A stretch of DNA of 64,000 nucleotides. Origin: Campylobacter ureolyticus (lineage in GTDB: Bacteria; Campylobacterota; Campylobacteria; Campylobacterales; Campylobacteraceae). The notes under the pieces are model-generated. The model saw nothing but the letters and a program-made list of their open reading frames with translations. It ran no database searches and had not been told where the DNA came from. The DNA lies in the NCBI RefSeq assembly GCF_013372225.1, contig NZ_CP053832.1, forward strand, positions 1,364,001 through 1,428,000, in the 5' to 3' direction. The translations under genes and the position numbers were made by a program. Numbering within the stretch: position 1 is the stretch's first letter; each line of letters opens with the position of its first letter. Below are positions 27,992 to 37,358 of the stretch, one piece after another.

Positions 27992-28011
27992 AAAAAAACC
28001 TTTAAATTTGT

Positions 28012-28021
28012 TATAATTATA
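28012..28021. promoter_or_regulatory. Overlapping divergent -10 elements
   Basis: Plus strand: TATAAT at 28012-28017, 23 nt before the ATG at 28041. Minus strand: TATAAT at 28016-28021, 24 nt before the ATG at 27991. The two hexamers share two bases, so the promoters cannot both be occupied at once. Confidence 0.55.
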
Positions 28022-28040
28022 TCAAATTTTAAGGATATTT

Positions 28041-28484
28041 ATGAAAAATGGTTTTATAATTTTTATCTTAATTATAACTTTTTTAATAGCAAATATTTCA
28101 ATTTCAAAAAGCATTATCCAAAAAAGAGATGATTATATAGTTTCTTATACTAAAAAAAGAGTTGTAAGTGATTTTATATATTTTTTAGTTAATGCTATGA
28201 ATGAAAATAGCGACTATGCAGACCCAAAAGAGGAAAAAAAAGAGTATGTTTTTAAAATAAAAGATGAAATTTGCGTTAAGCTTAAGCCACGAGCTACTGT
28301 GATGTTTGAAGTTAGGACTTTTAAAAATGAAATTTGCAATGCATTATATGTAGAAAACTCACCTATTTGGCTTATTATAAATCAAGATTATTTAGGTTTT
28401 ACGCATAAAGATAATTTATCATATTTAAAAAATAGTGTGGAGTTAATGTTTCAAATCGCAGAGTTAGAACTACGTTTTAAATAA
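28041..28484 (+). CDS. Orphan membrane-anchored protein
   Basis: A 147-residue protein of unknown function. It has one N-terminal hydrophobic helix (about residues 5-25) that may act as an uncleaved anchor, followed by a soluble part with two cysteines (DEICVKL and NEICNAL, 26 residues apart). The ATG follows AAGGAT. It is divergent from the 27398 gene across a 49-nt region and ends 14 nt before the convergent agmatine deiminase gene. No motif gives a role. Confidence 0.65.
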   Translation: MKNGFIIFILIITFLIANISISKSIIQKRDDYIVSYTKKRVVSDFIYFLVNAMNENSDYADPKEEKKEYVFKIKDEICVKLKPRATVMFEVRTFKNEICNALYVENSPIWLIINQDYLGFTHKDNLSYLKNSVELMFQIAELELRFK

Positions 28485-28498
28485 CTATTTTTATATTT

Positions 28499-29470
28499 TT
28501 ATCTATTTCCTAAAAATCTATTTTGACTAGCACAGTGAAGTGAGCCATTTTGCCTTATAAAAACTCTTGCATCAACGCCTATAATCTCTAAATTTGGCAA
28601 AGCTTTTTTAAGTGAGTTTAAAACTATCTCATCATTTTTATCTTCGTAAGTTGGTACTATCAAAGCATCATTTACAAAGATGAAATTTGCATAAGTTGCA
28701 GGAAGTCTAACATCATCATAAAAAATAGGTTTTGGAAGCGGTAATGGTAAAAGTTTAAAGCCTGTTTTTTTTAACTCATCCTCCATAAGCTTTAATGACT
28801 CATACTGCTCATCATTTTTATCCTCGCAAATAGAATATGCTATCGTATCACGAGTAATAAATCTAGCTAAAGTATCAACATGACTATCTGTATCATCGCC
28901 TTTTATAAAGCCGTTTTCAAGCCAAATAATTGTATGAATGCCAAAAAGAGATCTAAATTTATCTTCAAGTTCAGTTTTAGAAAAATTATTTCTATTATCA
29001 TTTAATAGACAGGTTGTGGTTGTTAGCATAGTTCCATAGCCGTTAAAATCAATACTTCCACCCTCTAAAATAAGATCTATATTTTTGAGCTCGCCTTTAA
29101 AATATTTATAAAGCTCCAAATTAACACTATTGTCTTTACTGCTTTGAAATTTTCCACCCCAAGCATTAAACTCAAAATTATAACTTATTATCCTTCCAAC
29201 ACTTTCAACATCTAGTGCACCATAATCCCTTATCCAAGTATCATTTGTGTCTATTTCATAAAAACTTAAATTTGAAATATCTTTAAAAAAATATTCAAAA
29301 TCCTCTCTGCTTGGAGATATAAGACATACTTTTTGGAATTTACTTAAAGCTTTTACAAGTACTACATAGCTTTTCATTATATCAAGTAAATATTCATTCC
29401 AGTCGGTATTATAATGTGGGAGTGATAAAAATATAGCCTCTTGGGCTTCCCATTCAGCAATAGCTCTCAT
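28499..29470 (-). CDS. aguA: Agmatine deiminase / PPAD-family deiminase
   Basis: A 323-residue guanidine-group hydrolase of the agmatine deiminase/peptidylarginine deiminase-like family. Landmarks: TNDTWIRDYGAL near the first third, LEGGSIDFNGYGT, the catalytic KGDDTDSHVDTLARF, and the nucleophile cysteine in GSLHCASQNR at the C-terminus. It should convert agmatine to N-carbamoylputrescine and ammonia. The family is known in Campylobacter. Single gene: it lies 265 nt beyond the giant gene in the same direction, with a hairpin and a long palindrome between. Confidence 0.88.
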   Translation of the reverse strand: MRAIAEWEAQEAIFLSLPHYNTDWNEYLLDIMKSYVVLVKALSKFQKVCLISPSREDFEYFFKDISNLSFYEIDTNDTWIRDYGALDVESVGRIISYNFEFNAWGGKFQSSKDNSVNLELYKYFKGELKNIDLILEGGSIDFNGYGTMLTTTTCLLNDNRNNFSKTELEDKFRSLFGIHTIIWLENGFIKGDDTDSHVDTLARFITRDTIAYSICEDKNDEQYESLKLMEDELKKTGFKLLPLPLPKPIFYDDVRLPATYANFIFVNDALIVPTYEDKNDEIVLNSLKKALPNLEIIGVDARVFIRQNGSLHCASQNRFLGNR

Positions 29471-29561
29471 AATGGCTCTCCATTCATAGAATTAAACTAA
29501 ATTACTATTTAATTAATGTTAATTTATCACTTATAATTTTAAAATAGACTTAAATTAATAT

Positions 29562-29595
29562 TTTTTTATTTATTTAAGCTTAAATAAATAAAAAA
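29562..29595. repeat. Perfect 34-bp palindrome
   Basis: Two 17-nt arms meet at an AAGCTT centre with no mismatch; the outer part is A/T only. It lies between the end of the giant gene and the agmatine deiminase gene, about 92 bp upstream of the latter. No U-tract follows on either strand, so it is not a textbook terminator. Confidence 0.6.
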
Positions 29596-29693
29596 TGTTA
29601 CAAAAATAAACAAAAATTAAAATAAAATTAGATTTTTAATAATAAAATTATGAAGTAATATATACAAATTAATAAATCAAATTTAAGAGTTTT

Positions 29694-29723
29694 AAAGATA
29701 GGTGACAAAAGCCACCTATCTTT
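29694..29723. terminator. Hairpin downstream of the giant gene
   Basis: An 11-bp perfect stem, AAAGATAGGTG paired with CACCTATCTTT, around an 8-nt loop. It begins 13 nt past the stop of the giant gene. The trailing U-tract in the minus direction is only three T, so termination strength is uncertain. Confidence 0.55.
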
Positions 29724-29735
29724 ATTTATAGCTTG

Positions 29736-32700
29736 CTACCAGCTAATTGCATTATCAAGGGTATTTAAATTTCTAATTCTATCTTTTGAAGATGAAGCAT
29801 TACCCTCATTATATAGATATCTACCCACTATATCACCATCTTTTACTTGTCCAGTTCCTCCCCAATTTGCTATATTTCTACTCTCAACTATTATCTTAAA
29901 GATATTAAAGTTATCGCTATAATTTATATCTTCTCCACTATAGATAAACCAAGGCTTAACATGAACTTCAACAATTTCATCTTTATTATCAGGTTGTACA
30001 ACGCTTAGAGTTAGTCTTTCATACATATTATTTATATCTTGCATTTGTCTTCTACCTGTCAATCCCTCTACATTATCATTCACATAACCATTAAGTGGAA
30101 CAAAGTCATTAGATGTTATACCAGCTAAACTATTATAGTATTCAAACCTATTAAGGAAAAATTTTGGTCTTTCATCGCTATTTACTGCTTTTGCTGTTAT
30201 ATTGCTATCTATGATAGGTAGATTATTTTTTGCAAAGTCGGTAGCTTTTGCGGCATCTACATTTCCAGTATAATAAATCATAGAGTACACATCAACATCT
30301 ACACTTTGACTATCTTCTTGAGGATACTCTTTTTTTTCAGCGTTAATATATCCATAATAAAAAGTAGCTTTAGATGTTTGGTTTACATCTACAAATTTGC
30401 CATTTTCAAGGGTTAGAAAATTTCCATCATTGTCTTTTTTGTTACCATCATACCTCTTAGTTTCAGAGTCGCTAATCTCTAAAATCTCATTATTAAATTT
30501 TTTGAAAATTCTACCCTTAGCTTTTATTCCTTTTGTTAAAACCTCACTAGAAGCTATTTTTTTATCAGTACGAAGATCTTTTTCTTCAAAAGCGACGTTG
30601 TTGCTTTTTATAAAATCATCAGCATAAATAAGTTTAGGATCAATACGGTCATTTTTACCTTGGAATCTTTTGAAGTTAAATTTTAGAGGAAGTTCAAATT
30701 TTGCATTATCAAAACCCTCTTTACTTGCTGTTACAGCAACTTCACCATACTTTGTGATAGTTTTTTTCCCATTACTACCATCTTTTTCTTCCACTTTAAC
30801 TTCACTATTAATGGATATATTTCCATCTTTAATACTTGATGAATAGACAAGTCCATGTTTTAACTTACCAAATTTATTAGTTCCGGCTTCTGGCTTGTAG
30901 CATTCAGAACTTAGGTTGTGAGTATCACAATAACCTCTCTTACCTTCTGGATTTACTTCTAATGACTTGCATCTTTCATCGCTTGCAGTTTTATTACAAT
31001 CAAACGCAAAATCCAATCCAAACTCAATGTCTCTAGCATAACAACCTTTGTGATAAAGTGTTGGATAAATTTCTAAATTTTTATAAACTCCCTTATCTTT
31101 TAAACACTCTTTATCTACACAAACACTTGCCTTTGAAGATGCAGCAGTAACGTTTAAATCAAGGCTTGCTCCCATATTATCAGGATTTGTGTTAAAAAAT
31201 GTGTATGTATAAATCTCGTCTGTTCTAAAAGGATCTTGCTTTATTATCTTATCTTTTATACCTAAAACTGAGACCATAATCTTGTCGTGTGTAAATTTAA
31301 GCACTAAATCCTCAGGAATTAGATATTTGTTTTTAACATTATCTCCGATAGATTTTATACTGCTTAGCTCTTGATCTTTAAAGCCTATATATGCACCGAC
31401 TTTATTGCTGTCTTTATCTTTATTGTAACTGTAGCTTTTTACTTCTTTATCCAAGTATGGTTTATCATATTTGGTCCATGATGAGTCAGTAAGTCTCATC
31501 TTCGCATAACCGATATTATAGTAATTAAGCTTTCCTAAAGATCCTAAGTCTATATTGGCAAATTTTTTCTTATCATTACTTGCTTTTTGAAAGTCACTTA
31601 GACTATTTGCCTTAGTTGTCTCATTGTAAAATGCTCTTTCTGTTGCATTTTTATCTTTACCGTTTTTATCGATGGATCTAAAATCAACTCTTAAGTTATT
31701 AGAAGCATTAACTGCATTACCCCATAATGTATTACTTCCGGTAGGTTTATTATCCCCACCATAACTTATACTTTTTCCATCCGCATTCCTAACCACATCT
31801 TTTACTTCATCTAGGTTACAACTATCAGGCACAATTGTTGATAAAATAGCTGATTTAGTAAAATTTGGATCGCTGTTGGCTGTTATGTTTGAATCATCAG
31901 GAATAAGTAAAGACTCATATCCTAAAACATAGTTTCCACCCTTATCTGATGGGTAGATATTATCTTTAAAGCTTTCATGAAGTTTATTTCCACCAAGATT
32001 GTATGTCTCATCTTTATTTAGTTCTTTGTTAAGTTTAAAATATGCAGGTCTTACAGCAAATGTATCTCCTGCACAAATATCAAGTCTATATTCGTTTAGA
32101 TACTTTTCATCTATTTCGCCTTTGCCTTGTTCTATGCGCTTTTTATGCTTATCTATACAAACATTTTGGCATGCTTCTATTTTACTATCTTTTGTAGCTG
32201 CTGGCTCATCATGATATCTACTAATACATTCTTGCTTACAAGATGTTAAAATTTCAGCTCCTGATGGCAGGTAGCTTACTATAAAAGTATAATCAGGTCT
32301 TGCAAAACCAACAACGATATTTTTCATATCAATAATTTTATCCTTATCGCTGTCATTTGTAAAATATTCAAATGATGAGAACGCATTTACTTCTTTAGAC
32401 TTATAGAAACAACCTTTTTTTAAGTCTGCACAATTTCCTTTATTTTTATTGATATACATTATAGTATCCATATTTGTTGCTTCATTTTTGAAAGATTTTT
32501 CTTTTATGGCAAAATCTTGATAATGATTAAAATGTATATCTTTATTTTCTTTTGCTATTTTACAATTATTTTGCCTATCGCCAAGCTCTGTCAATGTTAC
32601 CAAAGTAGTTTCAAATTTACCATCAAGTCTTCCTACTCTTCTAGTCATCTCACCACTTATACCACTTTCAAGTTTTCCTAACTCAGATTGTTTATTGTCC

Positions 32701-35700
32701 TTGTTATCTTGAGTTGTTTTAAGCTTGCCTTTTAAATCGCCAATTTCAGTCTCTAAATTTTTCTTTTTAATTTCCAAATTTGCTTTATTTGCTTCAGCTT
32801 TTTCTTTAGCGGATTCAAGATTTGCAAGTTCATTTTTTAAACTTTCATCATCTGGTTTTTGCTCAATAGCAACTTTCAAATCAGCTATTCTTTTTGTTAA
32901 GTCTCCTATTTGCGTGTTTGTTATCTCAAGCTCTTTTAAAACCGTATTTAGCTCACTTTGTTTTTTGGCGATATTTTCATTAACCTTATTAATTTCAGAA
33001 ACTAGTTTTTGAATTTCTTCATTTAATTCGTCTCTTTTTTTATTAAACTCGCCAACTTTTCCTTTCATAAAGCCCTCATCGCTACACTGTTGCTCAGTAT
33101 ATCCTAGAAGAATACAAATCTTTTTGTCACTTAAAAGCTTGCTAAGATAATCATCGGACTTGCCTGTAATATTTACATCATAATTTATCTTGAGATCAAA
33201 TGGCTCATTTGCAACTTGGGTGTAAAGACCCTCGTAATCTCCTTTTTTCTTAAAGTCCTCATTTACTACCTTTACTCCATCAAGAGGAACTACTTCAACT
33301 ATATTTTCCCACTCAGTTTTACCGCTAGGAGATGGGCACTTAGCCATAGAAATATTATAATTAAGCTCAACACCTTTTAATGAAAAATCATATGTAAAAC
33401 TAGGTTCTTCATAGTATCCTCCAACTCTTGTCTTGTATTCTACATAAACCTTGTCTTTTTTATTTTTATTTAAAGATCCACCTGAGATATTATTGCCATT
33501 TACATTTCCAGCACCATCTCCTATAAAAAATGACAGATAATTACCATCGTATTTGTTAAATTGCTTATCTTTATAAGCTTGGATTAAATTTGTATGCTCC
33601 TCATCTTCATAAAGCCCTTTTTGATTATCTTTCATATATTTTAATTTTGAGTCGATAAAGTCATTTGGACCTGTCTCAGTGAGTGAGTTGTCTATCCTCA
33701 TAGAATCATTTGAATAAATTATATTATCTGATAGTTTAGCTTTTACTTTTAATCCACTAGCATCTTCAGCTTCTGAATTATCAGCTATAGTAAAATAAAC
33801 TTGATTTTTTACTGTCTCACCCTCTCTTACAACAAAACCAGCACCTCTTGAGCTCTTTCCAGCACTATTATAAACTGTATTATAGTAACAAACATCTGGC
33901 ACATAAAGGTCAGTTGAGAATGCAAAAACACTTGGGTAAGTCTGCTCTGCATATGTTGTACTACCTACTCTTCTTGATTTAACTCCATAGTTAAATTTAA
34001 GTTTAGTTTGTTCTTTTTTCATATATATTTGTTTATCTGTAGAGTTTAACATAGATGTATTTATAGATATTGACTTGTATAAATCACTATCTATTTTTTC
34101 AACACCATGAGCTCCTGGTTTTACCATAGAGATACCACCACTATATGAATGTCTATTATTAAGGATATTATAGACATTTACCATATTTGAAAAATCTCCA
34201 TATTTAGAAATTTTAAATGGAGCTGCCTCATCATCGCCAAACCTTATAGAATAGTTTGCATTTGATACAGCGTAAACGCTAACTTTTGCATCATATTTAT
34301 CTTGTCTTGGCGTATAAAAACCATCAAATACCATATTTAAAAATTTACTATCATTTTCTTTTTGCAAGTCATGAACCAAAGTGGCAAAACCATTGTGTAT
34401 AGTCACAACTTTAGGCTTATAAAAGTCATAATGGGGTGATGACTTACTTGGCATACTACCTCTATCGTAGACAACAGTTAATGCCCAAGAGCCAAAATTA
34501 GCAGTTTTTGCACTACCATAGATAAATGATCCATTGCTCCAGAAACTAACACCATCCCCATATGCTCCTCCAGAGTTTAAAACTGTTCCATCCGTAGCTT
34601 TGACATTAGCTCCTGCTATAGGAAATAATAATATATTGCCTTCTTTTTTAAGTGACTTCTTATCAGTATTGGCTAATGCTTGCTTTAAAAAGTCAGTAAC
34701 ATCTGCTCTAGCTGAATACACAAACCATAAACCACCTTGATTTTGTGCATTATTATAACTAAATATATAGTCTATATCCTCATCTTTTGCAAACACCTCT
34801 TTTTCAAGACCGCCAGCTATAAAATTCATCTTATTGTAATCTTTTATGTATTTTTCAGATATACTTGCAAGATTTCTATTATCCCCTTTTGAAGGTGTTA
34901 TAGTTGAAGATATAGTGCGTAAGCTATATTGTTTACAAACCTTAACTCTTTCACACTCTGCTGGGTTTTTGCTACAAAAATCATTTAAATTTATAGGTTG
35001 TGAGCCATAAGTATATCTTTTACAAGTATTTACTTCACTACATGACTCAGGGTTTTTACTACAATAGTCATCTATGTTGATATTGCCACCGCTAAAAGTA
35101 TAATTTTTACAAGTTTTTACCTCTTCACAATCATTAGGATTATTTGTACAATGACTATCGCCTAAAGTTATTTTAATAGATTGTATTTTTATGGTATCTA
35201 TTTCCTCATCAAGATTTCCAAATGGTTTTGGATTTTTTTTGTTAGCAGGCTGATCTATATAGCATTTATCATAATCAACAGCCCATTTATTTCTCCCAAT
35301 AGATTTTCTACACTCAAGCCAACCAGCAAGTCTGTAAAATCTCTTTATTCCCCCATTAAAATTTTCATCTATACTGTCACAATCCTCTTTGCTATTACCA
35401 CTTTTTACACAAATTTCTTTAAGCTCTCTAACGGTATAATGAATTTGATTTTTTAGAATATACTTATTTCTTCTTTGAGCTTGTTCATAATTATCTATAC
35501 TATAGCTAAGTGTAGGTGTGTAGTATTTAGTACTTATAATATTATCACACTGAGAAGCCTGGTCTGGAAATTGCCTTTTACACTCTTGAACCATTTTAGG
35601 GTTATAATATGCTTTATTTAAATTTTTCTTTTGAATGCTTGTATAACTCTCAGCTGTGCATTTAAAGTCAAGTTTTGAATTTTTTTGATTATTATATGAT

Positions 35701-36632
35701 ATAGGGGTATAGTATCCACTATTGGAAACCTTAAAGATATCATTACATTTTTTATTATTGTTATATTTTTCTTTACAGTTTTTTATAACATCATCATCGA
35801 TAAGCTTTAAGTCAACTTTTCTCATTTTCTGTCTTCCTGGCTCTAGGCAAGCAAATTTAAAGTTGTTATTGACATTGGCATTTGGATTATATGTTATATT
35901 TTTATAGTAATCATTTAAATTAAAACGATTATCGTTAGTAGTGGGATTTGGGTAGTAAATACCATCTTTTATCTTATATGGAATTTCGTCACAAGAAACA
36001 TTATTTTTAAATTGACTGTTAAGGCAAACTTCAATCAAGTCTTGATGGTCTATCCTTGCTTTATCTTGTTTTCTAACAACTATATTATCTTCTTTACTGC
36101 ATGAATAAACAAGTGATTGTTTGTTTATTTTACCTGTAAGGTTGTTTTTATGGATACTTCCTATCCAAGTAAGAGTAGCATATTTTATATATTTAGGCTC
36201 GATACTGTCTGGCAAATATAAAGATGCCATCGAACTATTTAAATATTTATTGTTTAATTCAGTAAGCATGTATGAACTAGAGTTATCCAAATCAGTTTTT
36301 TTATTAAAATTCATAATAGTATTACCTGTAATGGAGTAATCACCATATACTAAAGATGAAAATCCATTATTATCAAGCGGATTACCAGTAAAAGATGAGT
36401 AAGAACCAACTTCTGGAGAAAAAGACAAATTAGTTTGATAATAAACAACATTATTAGTGCTATCTTTTGTTCTTATCAAATCACCTCTTGGCGCGCCATA
36501 TCCTGCTGGTGGGCAATTGTTTGTGCCATCTGGGCATGGAAGCATACCATACTCATTAACTCCTTGCGCAAGAGTCAAACTTAAAAAAGTAGAAACTCCT
36601 AATACGCATTTAAAAAACACATTTGTTTTCAT
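29736..36632 (-). CDS. Giant secreted Cys-repeat protein of 2,298 residues
   Basis: Function unknown. It has a signal peptide (about residues 1-22, ending LTLAQG), no lipobox and no C-terminal anchor. Order of parts: (a) residues about 178-430, three or four divergent repeats of 60-85 residues with the pattern C-x(20-25)-C-x(8-10)-CD-x-I-x(6-9)-YYxP; (b) three tandem 29-residue repeats beginning at Cys495, Cys524 and Cys553, pattern CxxNPxxCxxVxxCKxY; (c) residues about 600-760 with YSARADVTDFL and GSWALTVVYD, a beta-rich pattern I associate with large surface/repeat proteins; (d) a coiled coil at about 1195-1330; (e) a second Cys-rich stretch near 1830-1920. ATG at 36632 sits 5 nt after AAGGAG; a GTG one codon earlier is too close. 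The gene lies in the same orientation as the pseudopilin genes and hpf. Confidence 0.85.
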   Translation of the reverse strand: MKTNVFFKCVLGVSTFLSLTLAQGVNEYGMLPCPDGTNNCPPAGYGAPRGDLIRTKDSTNNVVYYQTNLSFSPEVGSYSSFTGNPLDNNGFSSLVYGDYSITGNTIMNFNKKTDLDNSSSYMLTELNNKYLNSSMASLYLPDSIEPKYIKYATLTWIGSIHKNNLTGKINKQSLVYSCSKEDNIVVRKQDKARIDHQDLIEVCLNSQFKNNVSCDEIPYKIKDGIYYPNPTTNDNRFNLNDYYKNITYNPNANVNNNFKFACLEPGRQKMRKVDLKLIDDDVIKNCKEKYNNNKKCNDIFKVSNSGYYTPISYNNQKNSKLDFKCTAESYTSIQKKNLNKAYYNPKMVQECKRQFPDQASQCDNIISTKYYTPTLSYSIDNYEQAQRRNKYILKNQIHYTVRELKEICVKSGNSKEDCDSIDENFNGGIKRFYRLAGWLECRKSIGRNKWAVDYDKCYIDQPANKKNPKPFGNLDEEIDTIKIQSIKITLGDSHCTNNPNDCEEVKTCKNYTFSGGNINIDDYCSKNPESCSEVNTCKRYTYGSQPINLNDFCSKNPAECERVKVCKQYSLRTISSTITPSKGDNRNLASISEKYIKDYNKMNFIAGGLEKEVFAKDEDIDYIFSYNNAQNQGGLWFVYSARADVTDFLKQALANTDKKSLKKEGNILLFPIAGANVKATDGTVLNSGGAYGDGVSFWSNGSFIYGSAKTANFGSWALTVVYDRGSMPSKSSPHYDFYKPKVVTIHNGFATLVHDLQKENDSKFLNMVFDGFYTPRQDKYDAKVSVYAVSNANYSIRFGDDEAAPFKISKYGDFSNMVNVYNILNNRHSYSGGISMVKPGAHGVEKIDSDLYKSISINTSMLNSTDKQIYMKKEQTKLKFNYGVKSRRVGSTTYAEQTYPSVFAFSTDLYVPDVCYYNTVYNSAGKSSRGAGFVVREGETVKNQVYFTIADNSEAEDASGLKVKAKLSDNIIYSNDSMRIDNSLTETGPNDFIDSKLKYMKDNQKGLYEDEEHTNLIQAYKDKQFNKYDGNYLSFFIGDGAGNVNGNNISGGSLNKNKKDKVYVEYKTRVGGYYEEPSFTYDFSLKGVELNYNISMAKCPSPSGKTEWENIVEVVPLDGVKVVNEDFKKKGDYEGLYTQVANEPFDLKINYDVNITGKSDDYLSKLLSDKKICILLGYTEQQCSDEGFMKGKVGEFNKKRDELNEEIQKLVSEINKVNENIAKKQSELNTVLKELEITNTQIGDLTKRIADLKVAIEQKPDDESLKNELANLESAKEKAEANKANLEIKKKNLETEIGDLKGKLKTTQDNKDNKQSELGKLESGISGEMTRRVGRLDGKFETTLVTLTELGDRQNNCKIAKENKDIHFNHYQDFAIKEKSFKNEATNMDTIMYINKNKGNCADLKKGCFYKSKEVNAFSSFEYFTNDSDKDKIIDMKNIVVGFARPDYTFIVSYLPSGAEILTSCKQECISRYHDEPAATKDSKIEACQNVCIDKHKKRIEQGKGEIDEKYLNEYRLDICAGDTFAVRPAYFKLNKELNKDETYNLGGNKLHESFKDNIYPSDKGGNYVLGYESLLIPDDSNITANSDPNFTKSAILSTIVPDSCNLDEVKDVVRNADGKSISYGGDNKPTGSNTLWGNAVNASNNLRVDFRSIDKNGKDKNATERAFYNETTKANSLSDFQKASNDKKKFANIDLGSLGKLNYYNIGYAKMRLTDSSWTKYDKPYLDKEVKSYSYNKDKDSNKVGAYIGFKDQELSSIKSIGDNVKNKYLIPEDLVLKFTHDKIMVSVLGIKDKIIKQDPFRTDEIYTYTFFNTNPDNMGASLDLNVTAASSKASVCVDKECLKDKGVYKNLEIYPTLYHKGCYARDIEFGLDFAFDCNKTASDERCKSLEVNPEGKRGYCDTHNLSSECYKPEAGTNKFGKLKHGLVYSSSIKDGNISINSEVKVEEKDGSNGKKTITKYGEVAVTASKEGFDNAKFELPLKFNFKRFQGKNDRIDPKLIYADDFIKSNNVAFEEKDLRTDKKIASSEVLTKGIKAKGRIFKKFNNEILEISDSETKRYDGNKKDNDGNFLTLENGKFVDVNQTSKATFYYGYINAEKKEYPQEDSQSVDVDVYSMIYYTGNVDAAKATDFAKNNLPIIDSNITAKAVNSDERPKFFLNRFEYYNSLAGITSNDFVPLNGYVNDNVEGLTGRRQMQDINNMYERLTLSVVQPDNKDEIVEVHVKPWFIYSGEDINYSDNFNIFKIIVESRNIANWGGTGQVKDGDIVGRYLYNEGNASSSKDRIRNLNTLDNAISW

Positions 36633-36720
36633 CACTTCTCCTTTAAAAGGCTTAAATTTATAAAAACTCTAAATTTTAAAGCTTTTATAAATTTAAAACA
36701 TCTTATTAAAAGATAAAAAT

Positions 36721-36750
36721 TTTTAAGGCCGAATTTACTCAGCCTTAAAA
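36721..36750 (-). terminator. Rho-independent terminator after hpf
   Basis: A 9-bp stem TTTTAAGGC/GCCTTAAAA around a 12-nt loop, 3 nt past the hpf stop. In the minus direction it is followed by AATTTTTATCTTTT, a good U-tract. It separates hpf from the giant gene, which then needs its own promoter in the 85 bp before it (a TATAAA-like box is present). Confidence 0.75.
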
Positions 36751-36753
36751 TAA

Positions 36754-37287
36754 CTAAAATAGTCCAAATTTTCCATCTTTTCTTTTATATAAAACTCTCA
36801 TTTTAGCATTCATATCGTTAAATACTAAAAACTGATCATTACTATTTTTTAAAGAAAAAAGTGCTTCGTCAATTTCTAGTGGCTTATGAGTTTCAAGCTC
36901 AGCTTCAACTATCTCATCTAGATGCTCGCTAAGATCTATATCATGGCTTTTATCAAGAACTATCTCTTTTAACTCATCTTTGTTTTTATGAGTTTTCCAC
37001 TTATCATGTTGTCTTCTTAAAACCTTAGAAGCTCTATCTATGATACTATCTATAGCAGCGTAAAGATCTTTATCTTTTTGAGATATAACAATAGTCTCTT
37101 TTTTTGGTAAATTTATAGATAAATTTACAACAAAGCCTTTTCTTCCTTGCTTTTCATCAGCTGAGATAACACATCTTGTTGAAACTATGTTTAAATTATA
37201 CTTTTCTAAATTTTCAAACGCTTTTTCTAAATACTCTTTTATAGTATCTGTTAAATCAAACTGTTTTCCAACTATGCTTGTATTCAT
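36754..37287 (-). CDS. hpf: Long-form ribosome hibernation promoting factor
   Basis: A 177-residue HPF. The N-terminal domain (about 1-100, starting MNTSIVGKQFDLTDTIKEYL) binds the 30S decoding region, and the C-terminal domain (about 130-177, VEAELETHKPLEIDEALFSL...VLYKRKDGKFGLF) pairs ribosomes into 100S dimers. Both domains and the linker are intact, so it is the long form. It has a strong AAGGAG at 37297-37302 and a terminator right after the stop. It is placed between the pseudopilin genes and the giant gene, 71 nt downstream of the former. Confidence 0.92.
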   Translation of the reverse strand: MNTSIVGKQFDLTDTIKEYLEKAFENLEKYNLNIVSTRCVISADEKQGRKGFVVNLSINLPKKETIVISQKDKDLYAAIDSIIDRASKVLRRQHDKWKTHKNKDELKEIVLDKSHDIDLSEHLDEIVEAELETHKPLEIDEALFSLKNSNDQFLVFNDMNAKMRVLYKRKDGKFGLF

Positions 37288-37358
37288 TTTTTATTTCTCC
37301 TTAAAATTATTTTAATATTTTTTATCTTAGTTTTGCACTTTTTCATAGTTTTAATATT

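Noticed and set aside
31999-33012. Open frames antisense to the giant gene
   Set aside because: Low-complexity Ser/Phe translations opposite charged regions such as the coiled coil; no binding sites.
34900-35170. CRISPR-like periodicity at the tandem repeats of the giant gene
   Set aside because: The repeats are in frame, 87 bp long and diverged at DNA level; they are protein repeats, not a CRISPR array.
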